Source: Perkinsus olseni
Lineage: Eukaryota > Perkinsozoa > Perkinsida
Assembly (NCBI GenBank): GCA_013115125.1
Contig: JABANN010000370.1
Location: forward strand, 1-34,685
Reading direction: 5' to 3'
DNA: 34,685 bases
Shown one piece after another: positions 10,155 to 21,488 of the stretch (the first letter of the stretch is position 1; every line of letters begins with the position of its first letter). Below the pieces are notes generated by a model. That model searched no databases. It saw only the letters and a program-made list of their open reading frames with translations, and had not been told where the DNA came from. A program made the position numbers and the translations under genes.

Positions 10155-12527
10155 ATGCTCGACTGCTTATTCATATTGAATCCATACGGGTATGAGGGTG
10201 TAGCGTCAGCAGTGCAGTAGCCTACTGTCCTTAGTGAGGAGATCACGTCGAAGGTTTGCCGTCGTCATCGGTCACTGGGCAGCTACAGGAAACTCTTCCA
10301 CACCCTCTTCAACAAACGAGACAAGTGCCCGACGAACAGCCTCTACGGCATAGTCCCTGAGGTGCTGTAGCTGCTAATGGTGTTGCTGTTACCTCCTGGA
10401 GCAGGGCTCTGAGGGCTGTCCATCATCATGCGCCTTGATCTATATATACAGGGAATACATCTACTTGGGAGCCATCGTCAGTAGGCCGGCCCCCCTGTTC
10501 AATCCATCGTCCTTCGACTTGTCCTCTCGAGGTTCGGACGTATCACCTTTGCTCATATTCGAACTGTTGGACTCCGTCTACTCGGTCCTGCTGCACTACT
10601 GCTCGGCTGCCGTGCACTCCACGTCGCTGACTGGTATGCTCCAGACTGAATAGGAGCCCGGGTTCTTGCCATAGCCCAGGTCCGTCTCACCAGGCAGTAG
10701 ATGAGGATCTCTTGCGTGACAACTTCAGCACTGTAGCCATTCTCTTAGACGAGATGATTGATGGTCCCGGGCTACCCTTCACAACCGATAAGGGCACCCT
10801 GGAGGTAGCCTCGGAGTAATCTCCCAATTCTTCTATTACCCAACTACTCCAGGTGATGCTACCTCCCCCTACTATGCTCGGCAAGTTCATCGCAGCAGTA
10901 GCCGGAACATCCGCCAAGATGGCAACTGACCGTCAGGAGGCCGTAGCGCCCCCTTCCTCCAATCTTAGCCTTGGCGTTCGTAAGCTATCCCGATAGAACC
11001 GCCGCTACCTGACCTCGCGGTTTGATATCAGCTCCCTTGGGTTCCTCCAACTTCGTCACCTCCGCTGTATCCACTATGCTCACCGGGGTTACCAACGCTA
11101 TGGCTGCCTCATCGGGCGCCTTGGTCAATGCTACTCAGAAGGAGGCCTCAATAGATATCGGTATCTAAACTCATCGTCACTTACAACTTCTCAAGGAGGT
11201 GTCGGTGATCTCTAGGTGGTCAGTGCTGGTGGCGTCCCAACTCTCCCAGCTATACCAGCAATGAACTCTATGTGGATGTAGTGGAGACCTTCAACTGCAT
11301 AGTCGACGAGAAGGGCTGCGTATTGGACGCTGATGTGGTAGTAGTATTGTACGCTTGGTGCTATATTCTCCTTGCCCCTGTACTCTAGGCGGGGGATATA
11401 TCAGTCATATCCAGGCTAAGTGGCCCAAGCCCTCATGCAGTGCTAACAGTGAGGAACCCTGACCTCCTGTCCAAGGGTGTGTCATGCTACAGCCTCTCAC
11501 GGTCTGACAGTTGAACTAGGTCTTGACAGGTACTGCGCATTTCCATCCATGCGTTGATCTTGAGAAGTGGCATGACGACCAGAAAGTATGCTTCGTCCCT
11601 GCCGATGGTCGATACTCCCTCTCCACCTACCATCTACCGATGCCTCTCTCCTCTGGGCTGCTACCAATACAACTAGACCTCAAGGCAGGTTCATTAAGCC
11701 TAGGATAGGCTCCGGTCCCCTGATATATATGCCTCCCGACAGGTATCATTTGATAGAGCTGGTGGTCGCATAGACTTCAAGGCCCGCCCCCGCGTTTCTG
11801 CTACTCTCAACTCTAAAGAGAACGTCGGCAGACGTTCGAGTGAGGGTCACGTCGATGAGTGAGAAGGTGTAATATGTTCCAGGTAGAGCACATCATCATC
11901 ATCATCAACCCCCAAGCATAGTGGTTGATGATGTTGTTGTGAGTATTCTCCTCCCAACCTCTGTGGGGTCCGGCTGCCTACAAACCTCCGTCAAGGGTGG
12001 GTGGTAGGGAGCGCCAGGTCGGGGCAGTGCCTTTGCGCAGGTGAACTGCCATTCAGCTTGCCTCAGCCCTCGCCCTCCATCCGTGTTGATACTACCTCGG
12101 ACGGTGGATCAGTAGTCATCTGGCATGTAGGGCAGCTAGCCTCGGATGCTGCCGGTGGGGAGGTGATCATCACAGCGGGCCTCCTACTGTGCTGGTGGCG
12201 GTCACTCAGTGCTGCCTCAGGACACTCTTGTTGCCGCCACTGGCACCTTGTCGTATCGGGGAGATGAGTCTGCTGCTGCTGCTGCTGCTGCTGCTCTGTC
12301 AGCAGAGATGGCTAATGAACAGCGATGCATGTACTCCAATCATGGCTATAATACATGCTTGCATGCAATCGTCCTTCAGAGCTCAAGTCGGGTTCTCTGT
12401 CCGAGGCTGGTGCATCAGCGGCCTCCGACTGGACAGTCTTGAGGTTTCGGCCACAGGAGGGTACACACTTCAGAAGGGATGCCGCTACTCTACAGTGGCG
12501 GGGCTGGTAGACTTCCGTGTATCATGA
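10155..12527 (+). CDS. AP3M: AP-3 complex subunit mu
   Basis: This is the medium chain of the AP-3 adaptor, which sorts cargo from endosomes/TGN to lysosome-like compartments and binds tyrosine-based signals through its C-terminal mu-homology domain. The start MLDCLFILNPYG matches the family N-terminus. The longin-like half continues with YIYLGAIV, LLIFELLDSVYSVL and LLRDNFSTVAILLDEMIDG, then VMLPPPTMLGKFIAAV. The mu-homology domain opens with WWRPNSPSY and NELYVDVVETFNCIVDEKG, then HFHPCVDLEKW and VCFVPADGRYSLSTYHL. It ends with the typical GWCISGLRLDSLEV and LVDFRVS, then TGA. Introns include 10190-10234, 10362-10404, 10634-10697, 10805-10852, 10980-11031 and 11161-11215. A CTG/GCT run near 12270-12295 encodes about eight alanines not usual in the family. 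Exon joins at 11690-12190 are approximate. Confidence 0.88.
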
Positions 12528-12836
12528 ATCATGTTGTCATCAGCAGCTCTAACGCTGGTTTCCACCTTTCCCGGGTGTTGTGTTAGTGCTGAGTGGAGGC
12601 GAAGGGTGGCTCCTCATGAACTGATAAAAAGTCGTCGGGGTCTAACCAACTCGCGTTTACAGGGGGGCTGAGCCCAGTGGCGGGCTTCCAGGAGTGATGA
12701 TAAGTGTTGTGCAGTGGTGATAGGAGGGACACAAAGGCGATGACGTTGCTGTGGCTCGGAGGTGATCGATCCTTTACCTTATCCTCTTAGTGCTTGTCTT
12801 ATGACCTCTTCCTACCTCTCTTAGAGGTTCCTCGAA
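12528..12836. other. intergenic stretch, nothing recognised
   Basis: It lies between the AP-3 mu stop and the next start codon. I see no open frame of note, repeat or RNA gene. It presumably holds the 3' end of one transcript and the promoter of the next. Confidence 0.5.
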
Positions 12837-14820
12837 TGTCGCTTTGCTACTCGCCGATACCGAGCGAAGAAGATGACGGCGATGATGCAAACCAGAATGG
12901 GACCCTTCCTGTCAAACCATCGATTCTCCCAACGAACTCTCCCTTCGTCCTTCGTCCTGATCCCTACGCCCCCGACCTGGCTACCCTCTACCGACCAAAT
13001 GACGACACCCCAGTATGTGATGTACAACATCCGTACACCTCCCTCAACGCTAAGATCACTCATGCCTCCGTAGTTGAGGATGATGACGAGCCAGAGCCCA
13101 GTTATCTGTTCCTGGGATACGACTTCGGTCAGTGTGCACTCACTCTGGATGTCTCTTCGGATGTCCTCTTATGTTAGGTTTGGACCTCAAATCCAAGGAG
13201 GACCGTCTATCACAGATCTACAATGCAGGGGCGGTGCTTGGATGGGACTGCCGTACGGGGGAGGTAACGCTTAAAGTTAGCCACTGCTCACACGGTCGGG
13301 CTTATCGCGGCCTTACATAGGTTATTGATTCTGTGGCGATTCCTGGGGCTTCCTGTATGTATGTTAGAGGTAGTTCCTCTGGTATGGTAGCAGCTACTAC
13401 TATATACGAGAGGATCAAGCCGCGTAAAAGGAGGGCGTTCTATCGCCCACAAACGACCATATATGTCTACGTGTACACTGATAATCACTACCATCTACTC
13501 AAGCCAATAGCCCCGCGGGGTTACAGGAGCAGTCCTGTAGCGATGGTCGCAGACTCGACGTGAGCTCATGTGCAACCCCTTCCTGCCATAGTTAGGCCTA
13601 CTGCGCAGGTGTGCAAGATTCATGGTCATCTTGACCAAGAATGGCAGACTGCTGCATCAACACCTCCTAGGCCCGAGCATCTCTATGGAGGTGACTGCTC
13701 TCAAGGATGGCCCCGGTCCTGAGGGGGCCGAGCTGGCACTGCTCAATGACGATATGACCGGGATACTTCTCGAACGATCGCGACCACGAGTCGTCATCTT
13801 CATAGCAGAAGGTCAGCTGGATGCACAGCTGGTGGGCTCCGCAGCACGCTGTCCCTGCGTCTTTCAGCCCGTCACGGTGTGGAAGTACTCCAACAAGTCG
13901 ACCTCCGAGCCGTGATGGAAGCCTCGGGACAGAACTTCTCCCAACTACTCAAGGGCGGAGCTCTCCTACCTCACTTTGGAGGGGAGGGATTCGCCGTCCT
14001 GTGGAACAACAACTACATATTCTTCGACATGTACTCGGACACCGAGGGGGTTAAGCGTAGGTGTGTACTCCTCACAGCAATCACCCTCTGCCTCGCAGGC
14101 GCCTGCCAGAAAACTCGTACAGTAGCGTCATTGAAGCGGCCCTCGGGGATTGACCTTCTTGCTGCTGTGCCTACTACAGTACATTGGCTCGCTGTGTAAG
14201 CTACAAGCCGCTACAACCTCCTTGGGAACTCGCCGTACCCTCGTCAGGCAGCTGAGTGACGATCGGCTCCTCTGGAGGTGGTGGAGCCCCGGGGAAGTAG
14301 GATACTCAGCCTCGTGTCTCCTGAGGGATACACTCGACTTCAGACTCTCATCAAAGAGGAACCGAGGTCCGCGTGCGGAGCGGTGAAGGAGGAGCCAGCA
14401 GTAGAGGAAGGAGGAGGCGCTCAGACCATCGTGAAGGCTGAGCCGGGCCTAGACTACATGCCTACGGATCCAGGGGATGACGCCGAGGAGGAGCCGGACT
14501 ACGATGGAGCTCTCCGAGATGAAGAGCGGGATGATATTGTAAAGCGTGCTCCTGACGGAGGAGGTCCACGAGCACTGTCAGGAAGTGATATCCTTGTCCG
14601 ACTCAGTGGATGATGATGATAGCGATATAGAGATCATAGAGCCCGCCGTCGTCGACCTCGGTAGTTGTACTAGTACTGTAGCACTGGTATAGTGACTTCA
14701 TCATGGTAAGATGCTGTGGAGGGAGGTGTGGCAGTCGAGGCACCTTGGCGGGGTACTGCTATGTACGCCGAGGACGAGAATGGTGTTATACTGCTTGATG
14801 AGGACATGGAGGATGACAGA

Positions 14821-14854
<34 letters not shown>

Positions 14855-17800
14855 TCCCTGGTGACCTCAACTTGCCAAAGATTACTAGTAGCCCGCTTCT
14901 TGTAAGGTATCGCTTCTCACGGTAGCGCCGAAGGGCCTCACGAAGGGTTAGAAGGTCACCTATCCGGTGGTAATGAATGTGTTGTGGCCTCGGTAATACT
15001 CCACCCTTCCCTAGTAGGTGCCGTCAGCTTGGAGCTCCCCCCGGAGTCGAGAAGCCGATGTAAGTTTCTTTGACTCCATTGTAGCCTACGCTCGAAGATT
15101 GATTCTGTTGGTGTCCTTGGCTGTAAGGAGTATTGCCATGTAGATGCCCGTGGCAAATCTATAGAGTTCAGCCCTCTGTCTGTCTCCACGTCGGCAAGTA
15201 CCGCAGACGAGCATGCCAAGGAGCTTTGGAACAGGGCTCAGGCCGATGAGGCGATGGGCTGTGAGATCGAAGCTCAAGACTGGTGAGCAAACTCGGCTGC
15301 ACACCGACTGTTCACGCTGTGCTTACAGGGCGGCCGTACAGTGGCCGGACGTCTTCGAGCAGAATCAGACCAGAAGGAGGAGGCTGATTGATCGCCTTTT
15401 GTCCGACATAAAAACAAAGTGGTCGTCAACTCTCTGCCTCCGGCCAAGGTGGCTAGCCTCCTCTCAAAGCTACAGCGTTGATTCCTGTTTTCTCAGAATA
15501 CCTCCGTTACTGGAAACTGATATTGAGGAAGTGGGGAAGTGCTTCCAAAGGCTAGCCAAGCGGAGAGGTGAGGAGGCTAGCCCTCCCTCGATTCATCCGC
15601 CCCGGTGGCGCACACACTAACCGTCTACTTCCATACTAGGTCCAGCGTTGATTCTTGATGTCCGTCAAGCCACCAAGAGGGAGCGGCACCTATTCCTCAG
15701 CTCGCTGATGGCTGGTAGCCTTCTTGTCCTGGGTAATGAAGATGATGATGACAAGCAGCAGAGCCAGTGAGTCACTGCATCACGCGGTCAGCATATTGTC
15801 TGTTGTACTACAGGCCCTCGAGCAGTAGTGCATCTTCCTCTTCTCAAGCTACTGCAGTCTCTGAGGAGAATCTTTCATCCATCCGTAGCGATGCTGAGGA
15901 CTTGGAGACCCCTGTTAAGATGTTCCAAAGAATTACGGGTGTATCCTGGGACAGGACTAGGGCCCTGGCTGCCCAGATGTGCCGGACTGTCGCCGCCTTT
16001 TCGGACTACGAGCAACGGTAGGATTGAGGAGGACGACAGCGGCAACACCATAGTGATGACTCGCCGCTGTTCCCTACTCCAGCACGGAAATCTTCGCTCG
16101 AGTCCATAAGCGTCACCTTGAGAATCAAAAGGCGGACACCAAACAGGGCTACAAGCACTACTGGTGGATACGGTGCGATCGCTGCGGGTAGGAGGGATGC
16201 TTCTCAGTGTCAGCTCCTCGGACTGTCTTGTTATTGTATCAGGAAGTATCGCCGTGCACCTTACTATATCGCTAAGCAACATGGGGTCGATAACGAGACT
16301 CCGCCAGAGTTCCATTGTGGGCTGCTGCTGCAGCAGAGGTTGGAGGGCAGCAGGAATCTGGTAGGTTGAGCGGCGGCGGCGGTGGCGGCCTTCGTCATCA
16401 CCTGTACGATGGCCTGACTTCTTGTCAGTGGAAACCGCTGTCATGCGAGGATCCGCCCGATGAGGCGGAGACCGACGAGGATGAGCAGCTCAAAGCCCAG
16501 AGGTAACGGCTGCCGTCGCTTGTGCATGCGTGCTACTGGTACTGATGAAAGATACGATACAGAGTCGTCATCCTCCGATACCAACACTGAGTACGATTCA
16601 GAGCAGGAACGTCGTCGTGATGAGCGATGTGCGGGTATTGTTACAGCTAAGCGGAGGCATCAGAAAGAGAGGACTCTAGGACGGAAGGTGGGCAGCCATC
16701 ATCATCGTCCGGCTCTAGGGTGATGACGGGCTGTTGTCCAGGTCAAGTTGATAAAGAAGAACTTGAGGAAGTGGAACAAGAAGATCAGCAAAGCTGAGGC
16801 CGACGAGATAGAGAGAGCTCGGAAGGAGAGGGCGAAGTATGCTGGTAACGATGATATCAATGATGATGATTGGCCGAAGCCTGGGAAAAGGGATGCGGGA
16901 TGGTAAGTTGATACTCATCACACCCTCTGACGACTCTAAGGCCTCCCGACACTCTTCTCGATCATTCATCAGAGCCATAACCTCTACGGTCTCAGAGCAT
17001 CGATCACTTGCGCGTGTGAGCTCAAAGTCCAACGTCTCGGGCACATGAGCGCTTTCCACGCGGTTAGTTGGTATACCGATAGAAGGACTTTGAGGACTTC
17101 TTTCCTCTGAGCGCCCGCAGTAGGGACCCTGTATGTTGCCCATCTCTTCGTAGGGTGGAGGGTCAGCACAATAGTGAAGGTAGTTCCCCATCCCAACTCC
17201 AATTAAATACGAGCGGCGCTTCTTCTACTACCAGGGCTGAAACATCGGCCTTCTCCTTCGGTAAGGCTAACATCATGCTCCTCTGAGGGATCAACTCGTC
17301 TCTCGGCAGCTCAACCGGTCACACATGTATTTCAGGATCCCATTATGAGTCCGATTCGGATCCTGACAACGACTTGGGCGATCTTCCAAGCGACCCGGAC
17401 GAGAACGAAGAGCTCAAGAGGCTTGCCGGGAGGATCCTCCGTGTGCACATGTCGAGCCTCAACTCGTATTCTCGCTTCGGGAGGAGACCGCAGCGCAAGA
17501 AGCCTTCCAGCCTCGGGACTACAGATCAGCAATCTCGGGTGAGTGCGTCAGGGAGCGTAGCTTGCTCTGTATCCGATGTTGTGTTCTCGTCAGTCTAAGC
17601 CCGCCGCCTCTCCCAAGAAGAAGGACCAGCGTTCGGCTCCCGAGAAGGTGCTCACTACGGTCATGAACGCCAGCTCTGAGGATGCACCCTGGGAGACTGT
17701 AATGGCCATCGTATACAGCAGCCCTCCATGCCATCTTTCCCTAGGTCTTCATGACCGAGGTTGCTGATAACAAGAATCTGAAAGAGTCGGTGAAGGATGA

Positions 17801-18559
17801 CTTAATTAAAATGATGCGGTAATGACCGCCGCTGCCTGCCTAGCCTTGAAGTATCGACTCTTTCTTCTCGATGTGGTTATACACTGCTTAGGGTTCTAAC
17901 AGACGAACTCGCCAACGGAGGCTCTCTGTCGACGCTACGACGATGCCTTCAAGTTGGCAGGGCTGTTAAACGATGGATACCCGAAGAGGCTTCCTCTTGG
18001 AGTCCAATACGGAAGGTTGCCTCTGAGTTGGTATTCCTAGCTAGGGACCAGATCCGGGAGCTGAGCCTCTGTCCTGGAGCTGCTGCGGTGAGTGTACCCA
18101 GATAGTGGGCCCTTTATTTCACTCATCATCCTTCCACTATCAGGCTGATGTCTTGCTGATGCCACCTGAGGTAGGCCATCATCATCAGGCAGCAGCTGGT
18201 GTACGGAGGCATAGACCAGAAGGTGATGTTAGCAGTACCATGCATAACATCATACAGGGTATAGCTAGGGATGCAGGCGAGGCTGCGGCGAACTCCAGGA
18301 AGAGCAGCAAACTACGACGAAGTAGGCTCTGTATGTATAGCCCCGACTCTACGAACTGTCCCTATTTTCAGTTGGTGAACAGCCGGACTCAGAGCCCTCT
18401 AGACCGAGCTTAGCCGATCCGAGAACCGACGATGGGGACCCGAGAGGGGACTCGGACGGCGAGGCCGCCGATGTCGAAGATCTTGACGATGATAGTTCCG
18501 ATGGTGATGATGATGTTGTTGTTGATGTTGATAATGATGTTATACTTGATGTCTACTGA
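12837..18559 (+). CDS. CW-type zinc finger protein, long paralogue, with SUMO-type motifs and a TFIIS-N-like helical bundle
   Basis: I predict a nuclear chromatin-associated protein. The start is ATG 12837 (MSLCYSPIPSEEDD). A globular part near 13900-14050 (FGGEGFAVLWNNNYIFFD) is not recognised. Next come three psi-K-x-E sites (LIKEEP, AVKEEP, IVKAEP at about 14345-14445). A 43-nt intron then leads to a SUMO-interacting-type motif (EVISLSDSVDDDDSDIEII). A ten-alanine run lies at 14821-14850. A region shared with the next gene (VQWPDVF, TRRRRLIDRLLSDI, LCLRPRW) is followed by a CW zinc finger at about 16150-16465: WWIRCDRCGKYRR, EFHC and LSCEDPPDE. A basic/coiled segment and a helical bundle (VLTDELANGGSLSTLRRCLQ and ARDQIREL) resemble the TFIIS N-terminal fold. 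The acidic tail ends at TGA 18557-18559. There are about two dozen short introns. The join at 14890-15085 is uncertain, so two genes are possible. Confidence 0.6.
14821..14850 (+). repeat. (GCT)10 repeat coding for polyalanine
   Basis: Ten GCT codons in a row follow MEDDR and precede VVPGDLNLP in the exon of the long CW gene. The run is pure, so it is probably young and length-variable. Confidence 0.9.
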
Positions 18560-18717
18560 TTTTAATATTTCCTTCCTACCCTTCCCTGGTAGTAGTATCG
18601 TCGAATACCGTCGCTGTGCACTGTGTCATCATAATGTTAAGTTTTCTGATTTACTACATCCAAATTCGTCTTAGTGTTGTTAAGTAACCCGTTCGAGCTC
18701 CAGCGCCGAGTTCGGCC

Positions 18718-20567
18718 ATGATCATAGCTTTTCCTCCATTCCCCATAATGTCATCATCATCACGTGCATCCTTCGATTACCCTGCAGGTGGCATGATGTC
18801 GACGGTGGACTCTGGTGGTCGCCATGTTGCCTCGTCCTCGTGGTTACAAATACCAGTCATAATCATTGACGATACTGAGTCGGGTGAGATCGCGGCGGAG
18901 TCCTCCTCATCGACGGCAGGTCTGAGACGTCTCTCTCGCTGGGATCTTTTTGATTCAGAGAAAACGGAAATACGAAGCTCTCCCGTGAATGAGAACGACG
19001 AGGTGCCGAGGGTGAGCATTGCAGCAGTGAGCTTGGGAAGGGAGGTCCCAAGGGGGAGCTGTACAACAGTGGATGAGGAGGAGTTGCCAAGGAGGTGCTC
19101 TGCAGTAGCAGGGGAGTCGGGCCGGACACGGGCAGACGCAGTCCCAGGAAGAGATGCAGAAGACGAAGACTGGTAGGCTGCTCTGCTCGGCCAGAGCCCG
19201 ATACTTCCTTCTCGCGCTTCGCCTATCCTCGTGCCAGTGGTACTTCGAGTAGGGCCCCTGTCCGCTGGCCAGACGTCTGTGAGCCCAGTCCAGCGAGGAG
19301 GAGACGACTTCTCGACCGATTGATATCCGACTTGGAAGCTGCTTGGAGTCCGGCGCTCTGCCTTCGCCCGAGGTGGTGAGCCTTGGGCTCCCTTCACCAA
19401 CTTAGGCGTCTACGGGATACTCAGGACCCATGCCCTGTCACAGTCTGAGATGGAACGGGTCGGTCGATGCTTCGGGGAGCTCACCCGGCAGAAAGGTAGT
19501 ATCGTCGTTGTGGATGCCGCCCCTAGGGGTTCCTAGTATTGCAGCCTGCACATCAGTCACCTGAGTGCGGTAGAGGATCCCAATACGTCTTCATCGGACC
19601 ACCATAGCCGAGAGCAGTGCTGGGACTTCCCTTGTCGTTTAGGTCCTGCACGTATCCTCGATCTACGCCACTGCACTCCGCGAGATAAGAAGGACTTTTT
19701 GGCCTCGCTGCTGGCTGGCAGCCTCTTTAATGCCGACCCCGATGATACCGGCCAATTCAAGATGTTTCGTCTTGTCATTGGTCAACTCGCGGGGGAATGT
19801 CCAGCCTTCGCTGCTCGGCTGTGCTACAAGACGGCGGTCTTGTCCGACTACCAACGGAGGTGGGTGTGGGCACTGCCGCCAGTTGTCGTTCGCCTTCATT
19901 TGCCGCTGGGTTGTGTGCGTGAGAATCTCCTCCGATAGAGCCGACTCAGCACGTACGTAACTGCATGTATCTTTCGGTTTATCTACAGTTTCACCGACCT
20001 TATTCATTACAACCATGCGGCTGCGGGAATTTCAAAATGAGCCTAGACCTTCTTTTTTTCAGCTCTACGGTAACCGCCAGCCGCAGCCGTGGACACCGTT
20101 CTGATGGCACAGCAGCTAAGGAGCACTACCGCTACGAGCGTTCCTGGTGGGCACAGTGCTCTCGATGCCGGTAAGAGCTGCTGGGGGGGGCTTCATGTCG
20201 TAGGAGGGCTCCCATCATGGTTTCACCCTGAATCCTGAAACTTTCAGAAAGTACCGTCGAGTGCCTTCCCATGTCGGCCGGCATTACGAGTCTGGTAAAG
20301 GGCCTGTACTGGCCGGCGAGTTCCATTGTGGTACGTTGCAAGTGCGGGTGGTGGGGACCAAGGCTTCGGTGAGTTTTGACTGTCGGGCCCCGACAGTCGG
20401 GGTCCGTCCAAGATAGTTTTCATCTACAGTGGAGACGAGTCACGTGTGAAGACTCACCCGATGAACTCGTGACTGGTGAAGTAGAGTTGTCTCGGAGTCG
20501 GGTTCATCGAGCAGGCAAAGCGTGCCAGAAGGAGGCTCGCAAGAGGGAACGGAAATCTCTTGGGTGA
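18718..20567 (+). CDS. CW-type zinc finger protein, short tandem paralogue
   Basis: I predict a chromatin-reading protein, as CW domains in other eukaryotes bind methylated histone H3 tails. It starts at ATG 18718 and lies 158 nt after the previous stop. Exon 1 carries a hydrophobic-acidic stretch, PVIIIDDTESGE (residues 46-57), that fits a SUMO-interacting motif. Later exons match the upstream gene block by block: VRWPDVCEPSPARRRRLLDR with LCLRPRW, then EMERVGRCFGELTRQK, ARILDLRHCTPRDKKDFLAS, and KMFRLVIGQ with VLSDYQRR. The CW finger follows: WWAQCSRCRKYRRVP, EFHCGTLQW and RVTCEDSPDE. The second conserved CW tryptophan (KWR) is Tyr in both copies. The end is KRERKSLG and TGA. It lacks the long N-terminus and the C-terminal bundle of its neighbour. 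Two introns (about 19495-19648 and 19860-20080) are unusually long for this window. Confidence 0.65.
20378..20398. repeat. short perfect hairpin in an intron
   Basis: Ten-base arms (GACTGTCGGG and its complement) are separated by one base. It lies in the intron that splits the CW finger of the short paralogue, before the TCED exon. Its role is unknown. Confidence 0.7.
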
Positions 20568-21080
20568 GCCTTGAAAGCTGCTTTCCTTCGGTGTGACTGA
20601 CTTCGGAGCACCAAAGCGCTCATTCCTGGGCGATGAGGGAGTTTGTAGCAGCTCGGTAATATGTAGCCTATCGACACTCTAGGATCACTCGCCATTGTGA
20701 CAACAATAACACTTATATCTTCTTCTATAACATCTCGCCGCGGTATCGGACAAACAGGACTGAAACACCCTCGTAGGTCGAATCATTCATTTCTCATCTC
20801 TTCATCTTCAGTTACCGGAAGCGTAAGAGCCTTTAGGCAGAAGTGATCGATGATTTTGTTATTAATCTGTGCTTATGCACGTTGCCGGTGTCTTGCTTAA
20901 TGTTTTTCTACAATCCTCGACTGTTTGGTTATTCGTAGTCACCTCTCATGAGTTTCACCCTGCATGAAAGACTCTCATGGATCGTCAAGCTCCTAGAACA
21001 TAGAACAATAGAACACGGTAACCCTAAGTAGTGGTGGGAACCAGTAATAAACTGAACAATCGATCATCGTCGAGTACCAT
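20568..21080. other. convergent intergenic region
   Basis: It lies between the stop of a plus-strand gene and the stop of a minus-strand gene, so it should hold two 3' ends. I see no coding stretch, RNA gene or notable repeat. Confidence 0.5.
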
Positions 21081-21361
21081 CTATCCACCACTCTCCTCGG
21101 GTGACTCTTTCTGTCGCTTCTCTCGTTCCTGCATGCATCGGCTATATACCTCTCGAATGGACTCACACTGTATCGTCTCCTTCGCAGGGGTCCTGTGATC
21201 ATCGATACGCCCGATGAAGCCGTGTTAGTCGACGATGGTCATCACCTTTGCAAGCACTTCAAGTACTCATCGAGTTCCGGTTCACATGGCAGAGGCTGAG
21301 TAGTCGGATGGGACTTGTCCAGCCCGTCCTGCTGTCCAACTGTAGATGGCTGTTGACCCAT
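21081..21361 (-). CDS. small twin CX9C (CHCH) protein
   Basis: CHCH proteins are usually imported into the mitochondrial intermembrane space by the Mia40 oxidative pathway and act in respiratory-complex assembly or cristae upkeep. Two exons (21361-21246 and 21192-21081) flank a 53-nt GTGATG..CACAG intron and together encode 75 residues. The four cysteines are C26, C36, C48 and C58, in two CX9C pairs: CEPELDEYLKC and CESIREVYSRC, joined by an 11-residue linker. The arrangement recalls the C-terminus of CHCHD2/MIX17, but the N-terminus is short, Gln-rich and has no clear presequence. Neither exon alone looks like a gene, because the intron breaks the frame. The total of 228 nt is an exact multiple of three and the splice phase fits. 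Confidence 0.75.
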
Positions 21362-21488
21362 GAGGGGATAATACAGCACCTCAGCAGACCGCACTTCTGA
21401 TTACAACACCACAAAAAAAGTTCTTGCACTGAAACATTCTTGAAACAAATGATGAGGACCATCCAGGAGCCCTCCACGCGTAGCTTCT

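Noticed and set aside
10730-10745. Short resemblance to the dinoflagellate/Perkinsus spliced-leader core (GTAGCCATT).
   Set aside because: It lies inside the AP-3 mu coding exon and the rest of the leader does not match.
15875-16444. Minus-strand frame of 189 codons.
   Set aside because: It lies opposite the CW-finger exons of the long paralogue and has no recognisable features.
18777-19400. Long minus-strand frame of 207 codons.
   Set aside because: It is the antisense shadow of the first exons of the short CW gene, whose plus-strand frame has paralogue support.
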